Origin: Paenibacillus sp. SYP-B4298
GTDB taxonomy: Bacteria > Bacillota > Bacilli > Paenibacillales > Paenibacillaceae
Reading direction: 5' to 3'
Length of the DNA: 64,000 nt
NCBI RefSeq assembly: GCF_027627475.1
Contig: NZ_CP115484.1
Span: 2,464,001-2,528,000, forward strand
Below are positions 25,449 through 33,089 of the stretch, one piece after another; within the stretch, counting starts at the first letter, position 1; every line of letters starts with the position of its first letter. The notes below the pieces were generated by a model that was not told where the DNA came from, ran no database searches, and was given only the letters and a program-made list of their open reading frames with translations. Made by a program: the position numbers and the translations under genes.

Positions 25449-26435
25449 CTATAACGGCCGTTTAAACTTCTCTATAAAGCGGTTCGGATATTCAGAAGGC
25501 AGCGAACTCGCCTCGTCAAGACGGGACCAGATGTCCTGCGGCATGGTCCAGCCTGTGGCCCCCATATTATCTTCGAACTGCTCCAATGTGCTTGCGCCAA
25601 AGATTGGAGAGGTAATCCCTCTGCGCTGCAGCAGCCAATTGAGTGAAATTTGAGCCGGTGTAACCCCAAGCTCGGCAGCCGCCTGGAGCACTGTGTCCAA
25701 AATAACGAAGTTCTTGTCGGTCGCTCTGTACATCCAGGAGCTCTCCCCGGCCTTGGCTGTCAGCCTGCCGCTATCTGGCTCGACCCGGCTATATCTTCCG
25801 GTTAGAAATCCCCCGCCAAGCGGCGCCCATGGAATGACGCCCACATTCTCCTCCAGACATAGCGACATCATCTCCCGATCCATCTCACGGCTGACCAGGC
25901 TGTATTGCGGCTGGATCGACACAAAACGGATGTATCGATTCGCATCGCTGCAAGCGAGTGATTTCATTAACTGCCATGCGAAATAATTAGAACAACCAAT
26001 ATACCTCACCTTGCCGGAGGAAACCAGATCATCCAATGTCCGCAGTGTCTCCTCAATAGGAGTCGCATGATCCCATACATGCATCTGATACAAATCAATA
26101 TAGTCTGTGTTCAAACGCCGAAGGCTGGCATCTATGCCATCTAAAATATGCTTGCGCGATACGCCCGCACCATTAATGTCATCGCTTACCTTCATTCTCA
26201 CCTTGCTTGCAACAATAACCTCTGCACGACGACCCTGGATCGCCTTGCCGACAATCTCTTCGGAACGCCCGTTCACGTACACATCCGCTGTATCCAGAAA
26301 ATTTCCGCCCTGGTCAAAGAAACGATGCATCATTTGTATAGAGTCGGCCTCAGATGTCGCCCCGCCGAATGTCATCGTACCTAAGCATAGCTCGGATACC
26401 GCTAGCCCACTTCTTCCAAGCAAACGATAATTCAT
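25449..26435 (-). CDS. Aldo/keto reductase
   Basis: A 328-residue NADPH-dependent oxidoreductase with the (beta/alpha)8 barrel signature. LGTMTFGG is near the start, the catalytic Asp and Tyr are in FLDTADVYVNGRSEE, Lys is in VIVASKVRMKV, DLYQMHVWD carries the catalytic His equivalent, and the cofactor loop is WLLQRRGITSPIFGAS. It belongs to the YajO/Tas-like group acting on varied carbonyl substrates; the physiological substrate is unknown. A GGGAGG ribosome site precedes the ATG. It lies downstream of the DUF896 gene, separated by a hairpin, so it is probably transcribed separately. Confidence 0.88.
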   Translation of the reverse strand: MNYRLLGRSGLAVSELCLGTMTFGGATSEADSIQMMHRFFDQGGNFLDTADVYVNGRSEEIVGKAIQGRRAEVIVASKVRMKVSDDINGAGVSRKHILDGIDASLRRLNTDYIDLYQMHVWDHATPIEETLRTLDDLVSSGKVRYIGCSNYFAWQLMKSLACSDANRYIRFVSIQPQYSLVSREMDREMMSLCLEENVGVIPWAPLGGGFLTGRYSRVEPDSGRLTAKAGESSWMYRATDKNFVILDTVLQAAAELGVTPAQISLNWLLQRRGITSPIFGASTLEQFEDNMGATGWTMPQDIWSRLDEASSLPSEYPNRFIEKFKRPL

Positions 26436-26533
26436 ACCAGTATGCCTCCCGAAAAAGAATGGTTAACCGCTGCCGTTCGGAGAAGCTTGACTGTTGAACT
26501 GCGGCCAGCGCCTCTCCGCGCGAGACAGCACAA

Positions 26534-26576
26534 ACCAATAGACCAATCGCCCTGACGGTTCGATCTGCCTATTGGT
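26534..26576 (-). terminator. Possible terminator of the yneA/DUF896 unit
   Basis: ACCAATAG pairs with CTATTGGT, with imperfect pairing inside the loop. On the minus strand the hairpin is followed by TTGTG, a poor T-run. It lies 23 bases after the DUF896 stop codon. Confidence 0.4.
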
Positions 26577-26598
26577 ATAGGAAATGTCATGTCGGTCA

Positions 26599-26784
26599 TT
26601 AATGCTTGAGAGGCGGCTCCTCGTCCGTCCATTCGATCGAATCGAGCTGGTTGCGGAAATTGCCGCGGAAGATCTCCAGATATTGCTTCCTCAGCACCTC
26701 GCGCTCAGCCTTCTCTTCGTCAGTCAGCCCGACGGACTTGTTCTTTCTAGACAATTCATTAATACGGTCAATCAGTTTTCCCAT
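26599..26784 (-). CDS. DUF896 small protein (YnzC-like)
   Basis: A 61-residue charged helical protein, MGKLIDRINELSRKNKSVGL onward, with the repeated pattern EKAEREVLRKQYLEIFRGN that defines DUF896. The B. subtilis YnzC structure is a two-helix hairpin of unknown function, encoded in the SOS-controlled yneA-yneB-ynzC operon next to lexA. Here the recombinase-like yneB is missing and DUF896 follows the yneA-like gene directly. The gene is therefore probably damage-inducible by context. The ribosome site is AGGGAGG, eight bases before ATG. Confidence 0.85.
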   Translation of the reverse strand: MGKLIDRINELSRKNKSVGLTDEEKAEREVLRKQYLEIFRGNFRNQLDSIEWTDEEPPLKH

Positions 26785-26900
26785 TGTGAGCTACCTCCCT
26801 GAAAACTATCCACTCTCTACTTTGACATTTTCCACGGGGAGTGTCAAGCGACGAGAGACATTAAAGCCATGAATGAATGACGCTGCACCCGAGTCGAACG

Positions 26901-27374
26901 TTAATCAGGTATGCGAATCACTTGTCCGACTTGAAGCTCTCCATGCGTCAGTTCATTGAGTTGCTGAATCCGGTACACATATTGTCTTAGATCGTCGTTA
27001 ACCGGCTTAAAGCGCCTCGCAATGCTCCAAATTGTATCTCCATAAGCAGCAATGATGTACTCCGCCTCTACAGCTTGCTTCAGTTGCCCGCCATGTGCCT
27101 CTAAACCCGCAATTGCTGTGTTATTGGATGGTTCCACGCTTCGCCCCGAAGCATTGGACTGTACGAACATTACACAGGACACAGCAATAGACAGCAGCAG
27201 CACGACCATGATAACACGGAGGACACTCTTTCTTCTTCCGCTGACCTCATCGGCCTCATAACCATTCCTTATCCTCTGCGCGCTCCCCGTGTTCGTCTTG
27301 CTCTCCGAGCTGACGGTCTCACGCGCCGCGGCACGAAGTGCATCCATATCCTGATAAAAGTAAGAGTGATTCAT
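26901..27374 (-). CDS. yneA: YneA-like LysM cell-division suppressor
   Basis: About 157 residues. A cytoplasmic N-terminal region of roughly 60 residues is followed by one transmembrane helix (VLRVIMVVLLLSIAVSCVMF) and an extracellular C-terminal LysM domain (YIIAAYGDTIWSIARRF, with closing ELQVGQVIRIPD). B. subtilis YneA is induced in the SOS response and delays septation. This protein has the same LysM end and the same divergent position next to lexA, but a longer N-terminal region. I chose the ATG at 27374, with GGGGTG upstream. LexA boxes lie immediately before it. The match rests on context and domain, so the function is inferred. Confidence 0.75.
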   Translation of the reverse strand: MNHSYFYQDMDALRAAARETVSSESKTNTGSAQRIRNGYEADEVSGRRKSVLRVIMVVLLLSIAVSCVMFVQSNASGRSVEPSNNTAIAGLEAHGGQLKQAVEAEYIIAAYGDTIWSIARRFKPVNDDLRQYVYRIQQLNELTHGELQVGQVIRIPD

Positions 27375-27386
27375 TATCCAACACCC

Positions 27387-27505
27387 CAAACATTTGTTCT
27401 TATACCTAGAATAAACCGAACGCTTGTTTGTGTCAATATATATATTCCTCTACTAAGGACAGGTTTTAATTTCAACGAACTTATGTTTGTGCGAACTCCG
27501 GTTCT
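27387..27505. promoter_or_regulatory. Cluster of LexA (DinR) boxes between yneA and lexA
   Basis: Four sequences fit the Gram-positive SOS box CGAAC-N4-GTTCG with at most a few changes: 27387-27400 (reverse AGAACAAATGTTTG), 27417-27430 (CGAACGCTTGTTTG), 27476-27489 (CGAACTTATGTTTG) and 27492-27505 (CGAACTCCGGTTCT). The first two lie by the yneA-like gene and the last two cover the lexA promoter. This predicts LexA repression of both genes and autoregulation of lexA. Confidence 0.85.
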
Positions 27506-27515
27506 GTGCTATAAT
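27487..27515 (+). promoter_or_regulatory. lexA promoter
   Basis: TTGTGC at 27487-27492 and TATAAT at 27510-27515 are separated by 17 bases, 36 bases upstream of the lexA start. One LexA box fills most of the spacer and another overlaps the -35 element, the arrangement expected for repression by blocking polymerase. Confidence 0.75.
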
Positions 27516-27550
27516 TTGACACAAGAATGATTGTCTGGGGGTATGTGAAA

Positions 27551-28171
27551 ATGTCGAAGCTGTCGAACCGTCAACAGACGATATTGGAATTTATTAAGAA
27601 TGAGGTAAGAGAGAAGGGCTATCCGCCCTCTGTTCGGGAGATCGGGGAGGCTGTTGGTCTGGCATCCAGCTCGACCGTTCACGGCCATCTGGACCGGCTT
27701 GAGAAGAAAGGACTGATTCGGCGCGACCCGACCAAGCCGCGTGCAATCGAGATATTGAATCAGAACCAGGATGAGGTTCCATTCCCGGTTCATATCGCCA
27801 AGGTACCGGTAGTCGGCCGAGTAACCGCAGGGGTGCCGATTACTGCCACAGAGAATATCGAGGAATACTTCCCTCTTCCTAGCCACTTTGTGGGCGATAA
27901 CCAAATGTTCATGCTGAGTGTCGTGGGCGACAGCATGATCGAGGCGGGCATTCATAATGGTGATTATGTCATTGTTCGCCAACAGCAGACCGCTAACAAT
28001 GGTGACATCGTAGTCGCGATGACGGAGGAGGATGAAGCGACCGTCAAGACGTTCTACAAGGAGCGGGATCATATCCGTCTGCAGCCGGAGAATTCCACGA
28101 TGGAGCCGCTTCGTCTCAAGAAAGTGACGATTCTGGGCCGCGTTGTTGGCCTGTTCCGCGACATTCATTAG
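27551..28171 (+). CDS. lexA: LexA repressor
   Basis: About 206 residues. The N-terminal winged helix ([40 protein letters not shown]) binds SOS boxes. The C-terminal S24 self-cleavage domain has the Ala-Gly scissile site in VTAGVPIT, the nucleophilic Ser in [11 protein letters not shown] and the Lys of the dyad in DEATVKTFY. RecA-stimulated self-cleavage induces the SOS genes. The ATG at 27551 has GGGGGT eight bases upstream; the annotated frame could begin eight codons earlier but lacks a site there. The gene is divergent from yneA. Confidence 0.96.
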   Translation: MSKLSNRQQTILEFIKNEVREKGYPPSVREIGEAVGLASSSTVHGHLDRLEKKGLIRRDPTKPRAIEILNQNQDEVPFPVHIAKVPVVGRVTAGVPITATENIEEYFPLPSHFVGDNQMFMLSVVGDSMIEAGIHNGDYVIVRQQQTANNGDIVVAMTEEDEATVKTFYKERDHIRLQPENSTMEPLRLKKVTILGRVVGLFRDIH

Positions 28172-28272
28172 ACAGTCATGTCTTCGCAGCTTGGCTAGCC
28201 TGGATGATTATTTCTCCTCCTCTATCGAATGGCAATCGTTTGCCCGATATAGATAGTAAGGAGGTGTAATCA

Positions 28273-28449
28273 ATGGACATCGCAGCACTATCCAGCGCCA
28301 TGAGTCAGGCCTCGCTAGCCCAGGCAGTAAGCATGAAGGTTGCCAACCTGGCGAAGGGTCAAGCGGTTCAGCAGAGCAATGATCTCGTCAAAATGATGCA
28401 GCAAAGCGCGATCCCTGGTGTAGGGGGCAATATAGATATTCGGATTTAA
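28273..28449 (+). CDS. YjfB-family small protein
   Basis: A 58-residue helical protein, MDIAALSSAMSQASLAQAVS onward, ending IPGVGGNIDIRI. The pattern of a short start, alanine- and glutamine-rich helix and glycine-rich end matches the YjfB (putative motility protein) family of Bacillus, whose function is not established. A perfect AAGGAGGTG ribosome site lies six bases before the ATG, and a strong terminator follows the stop codon, so this is a monocistronic, probably well expressed gene. It was too short for length-filtered gene lists. Confidence 0.8.
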   Translation: MDIAALSSAMSQASLAQAVSMKVANLAKGQAVQQSNDLVKMMQQSAIPGVGGNIDIRI

Positions 28450-28456
28450 TGAAAGA

Positions 28457-28488
28457 CTGCAGCCCTGCGAGGGGCTGCAGTTTTTATT
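28457..28488 (+). terminator. Terminator of the YjfB-family gene
   Basis: CTGCAGCCC pairs with GGGCTGCAG around a short loop and is followed by TTTTTATT, seven bases after the stop codon. Confidence 0.9.
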
Positions 28489-28589
28489 ATCGGCGCTTCG
28501 CGCTTCTACATATAACGCCGTGCCAATAGTTATTTTACGTGCAGTCCATACAAACGCGCATTTCATATGCACCATGTATGGTATAGTAT

Positions 28590-28631
28590 TAGGGAGTGTC
28601 TTAACCTTCCTCAAGGGCAAGATACTCCCTA
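28590..28631 (-). repeat. Minimal, internally deleted copy of the palindromic repeat (copy F)
   Basis: Only 42 bases remain: TAGGGAGTGTCTTAACC at one end and AAGATACTCCCTA at the other, enclosing CTCAAGGGCA, which is the conserved CCCTTGAG segment in reverse. The 13-base ends pair with a single G-U. It lies 29 bases before the GNAT start codon, in the probable promoter or leader of that gene. Confidence 0.6.
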
Positions 28632-28659
28632 GTTAAACCCTTTGTATGCGAGGTGCATC

Positions 28660-29226
28660 ATGGCAATTGCGAAGATTCGGAATGTATCTATCAGCAGCAA
28701 TTTGTTTGCTGCAATGGCAGTTGAAGAGGATGAACAAGCGATAAGCCAGCTATATTTGCATACGGCAGTATGGCTGAAGGAGTCAGGCTCCACGCAGTGG
28801 TCGGGTTTGCTGCAGGGCTTGGATCATCATAATATGGCAGCCGCCATACGTCGTAGAGAGGTATTTGCCTTCCGACATTCAACCAGCCAGGAGCTTGTAG
28901 GCTCTGTCATCTTACAGCAGCAGCCAAGCGAGTGGGATCGTAATCTCTGGGGAGACGACACTACGGATAGAGAGTCGGCAGTCTACCTGCATCGGCTTGT
29001 AGTCAACCGCAATTATGCTGGCCACGGTATCGGAAGTCAGATTATGACGTGGGTGGAGCACGAACTGGCAGGACACTTTGCCAGCATCAAGCTCGACTGT
29101 GTCGCATTCAGCACCAAGCTGAACCATTTTTATAGACAACATGGCTATGAGTATCGGGGAGAGAAGAACGGATACAGCAAATATCAAAAGTGGTTAACAC
29201 CGTCATCGACGGAGGAACAAGGATGA
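28660..29226 (+). CDS. GNAT family N-acetyltransferase
   Basis: About 188 residues. It shows the GNAT core: FRHSTSQELVGSVILQQQ, VYLHRLVVNRNYAGHGIGSQIM with the acetyl-CoA loop motif, and the C-terminal strand pair LDCVAFSTKLNHFYRQHGYEYRG. The short N-terminal segment (MAVEEDEQAISQLYLHTAVWL) and LKESGSTQW are typical of the YvbK/maltose-like branch, but the substrate is unknown. The ATG at 28660 has GAGGTG five bases upstream; a TTG six codons earlier is less likely. The remains of a repeat element (copy F) lie directly upstream and could affect its expression. Confidence 0.8.
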   Translation: MAIAKIRNVSISSNLFAAMAVEEDEQAISQLYLHTAVWLKESGSTQWSGLLQGLDHHNMAAAIRRREVFAFRHSTSQELVGSVILQQQPSEWDRNLWGDDTTDRESAVYLHRLVVNRNYAGHGIGSQIMTWVEHELAGHFASIKLDCVAFSTKLNHFYRQHGYEYRGEKNGYSKYQKWLTPSSTEEQG

Positions 29227-29509
29227 ATAGATGTCACGGCGTTGCTGTTCCTTACTGGAGTGGCAACGGCCTTTATTAACCTTCAAAGCACTTTTTCCTT
29301 GTTCACCCCTTATTGTTTCGATACGAAGAAACAAATCCCCTAGAAGAATTATCAACTCGGAATCATTACCTAACAAATTCGCTTCCTATCCCTTGAAAAA
29401 TAGAACTTTGTTTCTTTATGTAGGAAAATTAGTATTTTTTTACTATACACTCTTTTGAACAATTACTGTATAATTATTACATTAATTGATTAATTGAGGA
29501 GGAATTGTT

Positions 29510-29800
29510 ATGAATATCAAGAAACTAGCAACCGCAACACTGCTAGGCACAGCCCTGGTTGTAGGTAGCTTTAGTACACATGTTGTCCCGGCAAATGCGA
29601 CTCAAGTTCAAGCTGTAAAAACCCTTGTTTTACAAGTTGGACAATCTATAAATGCTCCTGTAATAATAATGATAAACTATGACTCAGCAGTCGGCCAAAC
29701 ATCAACAGGAGGTCTTAAAGCTATCAAGCCTGGTAGAGCTCTTGTGCAAATTTATGAGAATGGCAGTTGGGTTGATTATGAGATTTTTGTAAGTCAGTAA
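29510..29800 (+). CDS. Small secreted protein, possible Ig-like (BIG2-type) fold
   Basis: A 96-residue protein with a clear signal peptide (MNIKKLATATLLGTALVVGS..., cleavage likely after ANA). The mature part of about 66 residues is all strand-like and ends GLKAIKPGRALVQIYENG, resembling the closing part of bacterial Ig-like group 2 domains, but I cannot assign a family. The surrounding 29.2-29.8 kb is visibly richer in A and T than its neighbours, and codons use more A/T at third positions, which suggests recent acquisition. AGGAGG lies eight bases before the ATG, and -10-like TATAAT sequences precede it. Confidence 0.7.
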   Translation: MNIKKLATATLLGTALVVGSFSTHVVPANATQVQAVKTLVLQVGQSINAPVIIMINYDSAVGQTSTGGLKAIKPGRALVQIYENGSWVDYEIFVSQ

Positions 29801-29802
29801 TA

Positions 29803-29870
29803 AAATAATGGGGGCAATCCGGGGGCAGATCCATCATCCAATGAATGAATCTGTCCCCAGCTGCCCCCAA
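29803..29870. terminator. Bidirectional terminator between the small secreted protein and glnA
   Basis: TGGGGGCA at 29809 pairs with TGCCCCCA at 29862, and CAGAT/ATCTG pairs inside. On the minus strand the hairpin is followed by TTATTTTATT, so it best serves glnA; it also sits nine bases after the secreted-protein stop codon. Confidence 0.75.
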
Positions 29871-29910
29871 TAAAACCTCTTATACCAGCTCCATTACTGG
29901 AATACCTCGC

Positions 29911-31239
29911 TTAATACAACGTCAGATATTGATCCCGTTCCCATTGGTGAACCTGGGTGCGGTACATATCCCATTCAATCTCCTTCAGCTCGTAAAAATG
30001 AGCCAGCGCATGGTCGCCCAGCGCGTCGCAGATGACGCCGTCACGAAGCAGCTCTTCCAGCGCCTCCTTGAGGTCTGCTGGCAGGCTAGGAATGCCTTCG
30101 TCCGAGCGCTCCTCATCTGTCATCACATAGATATTGCGATCTGTTGGCGCAGGCAGATGCAGCTTCTCCTTGATGCCGTTCAAACCAGCCTTCAGCATAA
30201 CAGCCAAGGTCAGGTAAGGGTTCGCAGCAGGGTCAGGGTTACGCACCTCTACCCTGGTGCTCAAGCCGCGTGAGGCCGGAATACGGATCATCGGGCTGCG
30301 GTTGCTGGCCGACCAGGCTACATAGCAAGGCGCTTCATATCCAGGCACCAGACGTTTGTACGAATTGACCGTCGGGTTCGTAATGGCTGCACATGCTCTT
30401 GCATGCTTTAACAGACCTGCCATGTAATAACGTGCTGTCTGGCTTAGACCAAGCTTGTCGTTCTCGTCGTAGAACGCGTTCTTGTCACCTTGGAACAGCG
30501 ACTGGTGACAATGCATGCCTGAACCATTTACACCAAATAGCGGCTTCGGCATAAAGGTCGCATGCAATCCGTGCTGACGCGCGACAGTCTTGACGACCAG
30601 CTTGAAGGTCTGAATCTGATCGGCTGCCTTAACCGCATCGGCATATTTGAAGTCGATCTCATGTTGGCCAGGCGCAACCTCATGGTGAGATGCTTCAATC
30701 TCGAAGCCCATCTCCTCCAGTGTCAGCACGATCTCGCGGCGGCAATTTTCGCCAAGGTCAGTCGGAGCCAAGTCGAAGTAACCTCCCTGGTCATTCAGCT
30801 CGGCTGTCGGCTCGCCCTTCTCGTCGGTTTTGAACAGGAAGAACTCCGGCTCAGGACCTACGTTCATGGCAGTAAAGCCCATATCCTCCGCTTCCTTCAG
30901 ACAACGCTTGAGAATACCGCGCGGGTCTCCGGCGAACGGCGTGCCGTCCGGCATGTAAATATCACAGATCAGACGAGCAACACGGTTCTCTGTTACCCAA
31001 GGGAACACTACCCATGTGTCCAGGTCTGGATAAAGGTACATGTCGGATTCCTCGATGCGTACATAGCCTTCAATGGAGGAACCGTCAAACATCATTTTGT
31101 TGTCAAGCGCTTTCTCCAGTTGGCTCACTGGAATTTCCACATTTTTGATCGTTCCAAGCAAATCGGTAAATTGCAACCGGATAAAACGAACATTTTGCTC
31201 TTCCGCAATGCGCGAGATGTCTTCTCTTGTAAAGCCCAC
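29911..31239 (-). CDS. glnA: Glutamine synthetase type I
   Basis: A 442-residue cytoplasmic enzyme that joins ammonia to glutamate with ATP. Family motifs: [22 protein letters not shown]..., [33 protein letters not shown], the ATP site [21 protein letters not shown] (given in part) and [10 protein letters not shown]. The length of 442 and the absence of the adenylylation loop fit the Gram-positive GSI-alpha type, controlled by feedback and by GlnR rather than by adenylylation. The start is a GTG with AAGGAGAGG five bases upstream. It follows glnR by 70 bases on the same strand, as in Bacillus. Confidence 0.96.
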   Translation of the reverse strand: MGFTREDISRIAEEQNVRFIRLQFTDLLGTIKNVEIPVSQLEKALDNKMMFDGSSIEGYVRIEESDMYLYPDLDTWVVFPWVTENRVARLICDIYMPDGTPFAGDPRGILKRCLKEAEDMGFTAMNVGPEPEFFLFKTDEKGEPTAELNDQGGYFDLAPTDLGENCRREIVLTLEEMGFEIEASHHEVAPGQHEIDFKYADAVKAADQIQTFKLVVKTVARQHGLHATFMPKPLFGVNGSGMHCHQSLFQGDKNAFYDENDKLGLSQTARYYMAGLLKHARACAAITNPTVNSYKRLVPGYEAPCYVAWSASNRSPMIRIPASRGLSTRVEVRNPDPAANPYLTLAVMLKAGLNGIKEKLHLPAPTDRNIYVMTDEERSDEGIPSLPADLKEALEELLRDGVICDALGDHALAHFYELKEIEWDMYRTQVHQWERDQYLTLY

Positions 31240-31309
31240 AGTATCCTCTCCTTAGCCTCGTTAGAATTCAAACTTTACTTCTCTCTTGTGCGCCAGCCTG
31301 CAGCAGCAG

Positions 31310-31723
31310 CTATGGCTTGTTGCTATAGAAACGGGACAACTGGCCTTGAATGAGCGAGGCCTTGCCCGGTCTCTTCTCTAGAAGCTGCTGCTTCAACATG
31401 CGGTGTAGCTGTGTATCCGACAGCTCGCGGCGCTTCGTCTCCGTCTGATCTGTAATGACGGTTGCTTCCTCGGACTCCTTCGAGACCGGGTTCATTACCT
31501 GCTTGATGCCGGCAATGTTGACGCCTTTCTCAATCAATGACTTGATTTCCAGCAAGCGCTCTACATCGTTAAAAGAAAACAGGCGTTGATTGCCATTTGT
31601 GCGCGCGGGCACAATCAGCTCATGCTGCTCATAATACCGGATTTGTCTCGCAGTTAAATCCGTCAGCTTCATAACGATTCCGATAGGAAATAATGCCATA
31701 TTCCTGCGTATTTCGTCAGCCAT
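31310..31723 (-). CDS. glnR: MerR-family nitrogen regulator GlnR
   Basis: About 137 residues. An N-terminal MerR winged-helix domain (MKLTDLTARQIRYYEQHELI, RTNGNQRLFSFNDVERLLEI) is followed by a coiled dimerisation helix and a C-terminal tail (SDTQLHRMLKQQLLEKRPG) that in Bacillus senses feedback-inhibited glutamine synthetase. It represses glnRA when nitrogen is plentiful. The ATG at 31723 has GGAAGG nine bases upstream. I saw a good promoter upstream but could not recognise a full TGTNA-N7-TNACA operator by eye. Confidence 0.93.
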   Translation of the reverse strand: MADEIRRNMALFPIGIVMKLTDLTARQIRYYEQHELIVPARTNGNQRLFSFNDVERLLEIKSLIEKGVNIAGIKQVMNPVSKESEEATVITDQTETKRRELSDTQLHRMLKQQLLEKRPGKASLIQGQLSRFYSNKP

Positions 31724-31758
31724 GCACATCTACCTTCCAATCCTTGTGATATGTTTTT

Positions 31759-31787
31759 ATTGTAACTGTCTTCCAAAAACATGTCAA
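31759..31787 (-). promoter_or_regulatory. glnRA promoter
   Basis: On the minus strand TTGACA (31787-31782) and TACAAT (31764-31759) are separated by exactly 17 bases, a near-consensus housekeeping promoter. The -35 element contains the stop codon of the preceding ynbB gene, so glnRA starts its own transcript at the very end of ynbB. Confidence 0.8.
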
Positions 31788-33070
31788 GTCATGTTAGGTT
31801 TGATCACAAATATTCCACGTTTTTCCATGTCTTCAAGTGCAGTCAATACCCCAAATTTTACATGGCTGTACGTAAGCCCGCCTTGCATATAGGCAATATA
31901 TGGCTCACGAATTGGAGCGTCCGCCGACAGCTCCAGGCTCCCGCCCTGAATGAACGTTCCCGCAGCCATGATGACCGGGTATTCATAGCCCGGCATATCC
32001 CATGGCTCAGGAACGACATGTGCGTCCACCGCGGCTGCTCGCTGGATGCCCTGTACGAAGGCGATCAACGCATCCTCCCGTCCAAATCGTATCGCTTGAA
32101 TCAGGTCAGTCCGTTCTGCATCCCATGCGGGATTCGTCTCGAAGCCCAGCAGTTCCAGCATCGCAGCAGTAAACACAGAGCCCTTGAGCGCTTGTCCCAC
32201 AAGATGAGGCGCCAGGAACAGTCCCTGATAGGTAGCTCTAAGCGTATCCAGCATCGCCCCGACTTCACCGCCTATGCCAGGCGCAGTCAGACGGTAGGAC
32301 GCCTTGCGCACCAGCTCCTCCCGGCCGCAAATATAACCGCCTGTGCTGGCAAGTCCGCCGCCCGGATTTTTGATCAGCGACCCAGCCATCAGATCCACTC
32401 CGACCTGGGTTGGCTCCAGCTCCTCCGTAAATTCGCCATAACAGTTATCGACGAAGACGATGGCGTCCGGTTTCAGTTGCTTGATTTTCTTCACCATCTG
32501 GCCAATTGCGGCAACGGAGAAGGACGTTCGCCATTCGTAGCCGCGCGAGCGCTGGATGCCAATTACCTTCGTGCGGCTTGTCAGCGCCTGCTCCACCTGC
32601 TCCCAATTGACCTCCCCGCTGGCAAGCAGCGGAATCTCCTTATAGCCGATGCCGAAGTCCCGCAGCGACCCTGTACCGTCGCCTTCATGGCCAATGACCT
32701 TATGAAGCGTATCATACGGCTTGCCCGTGATGTACATCAGTTCATCCCCTGGGCGGAGCGCACCAAACAACGCACAGCTAATCGTGTGCGTTCCCGAAGC
32801 AAAATGCGGTCTGACCAGCGCAGCTTCTGCACCAAAGATGTCGGCATAGACGTCATCCAGCACCTCTCTGCCCCGGTCATTGTACCCATAACCGGTAGAA
32901 CCGGCAAAATGAAAATCGCTTACCTTATGTTTTTGGAATGCCCGGATCACCTTCCAATGGTTCCGTTCGGCAATCCGGTCGCGCTCTTGCAGTCTGGAGG
33001 CAGCGTGCCGCTCGGCACGCTCCGCCCACTGCTCCAGTCGCTCCCAGCTCGTCTGTTCATGCTTGTCCAC
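31784..33070 (-). CDS. ynbB: YnbB, PLP-dependent methionine gamma-lyase family protein
   Basis: About 428 residues. A fold-type I PLP enzyme with HFAGSTGYGYNDRGREVLD, HFASGTHTISCALFG, IVFVDNCYGEFTEE (PLP-binding Asp) and SLIKNPGGGLASTGGYICG, where Lys holds the cofactor. It is often annotated as aluminium resistance protein, but a real substrate is not established. It sits between hflX and glnR exactly as in B. subtilis. The start is uncertain: the longer ATG frame overlaps hflX by 35 bases and has no ribosome site, whereas the GTG at 33070 has AGAGGAG about 13 bases upstream and gives the usual family length. Confidence 0.82.
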   Translation of the reverse strand: MDKHEQTSWERLEQWAERAERHAASRLQERDRIAERNHWKVIRAFQKHKVSDFHFAGSTGYGYNDRGREVLDDVYADIFGAEAALVRPHFASGTHTISCALFGALRPGDELMYITGKPYDTLHKVIGHEGDGTGSLRDFGIGYKEIPLLASGEVNWEQVEQALTSRTKVIGIQRSRGYEWRTSFSVAAIGQMVKKIKQLKPDAIVFVDNCYGEFTEELEPTQVGVDLMAGSLIKNPGGGLASTGGYICGREELVRKASYRLTAPGIGGEVGAMLDTLRATYQGLFLAPHLVGQALKGSVFTAAMLELLGFETNPAWDAERTDLIQAIRFGREDALIAFVQGIQRAAAVDAHVVPEPWDMPGYEYPVIMAAGTFIQGGSLELSADAPIREPYIAYMQGGLTYSHVKFGVLTALEDMEKRGIFVIKPNMT

Positions 33071-33089
33071 GATGGCGTTGATTCTCCTC

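Noticed and set aside
26436-26598. Another copy of the 165-bp repeat upstream of the aldo/keto reductase
   Set aside because: Only a hairpin with an ACCAATAG stem is present; none of the repeat core or TAGGG ends were found.
31730-31790. GlnR operator upstream of glnRA
   Set aside because: The promoter is clear, but I could not find a full TGTNA-N7-TNACA box; a motif scan would be needed.
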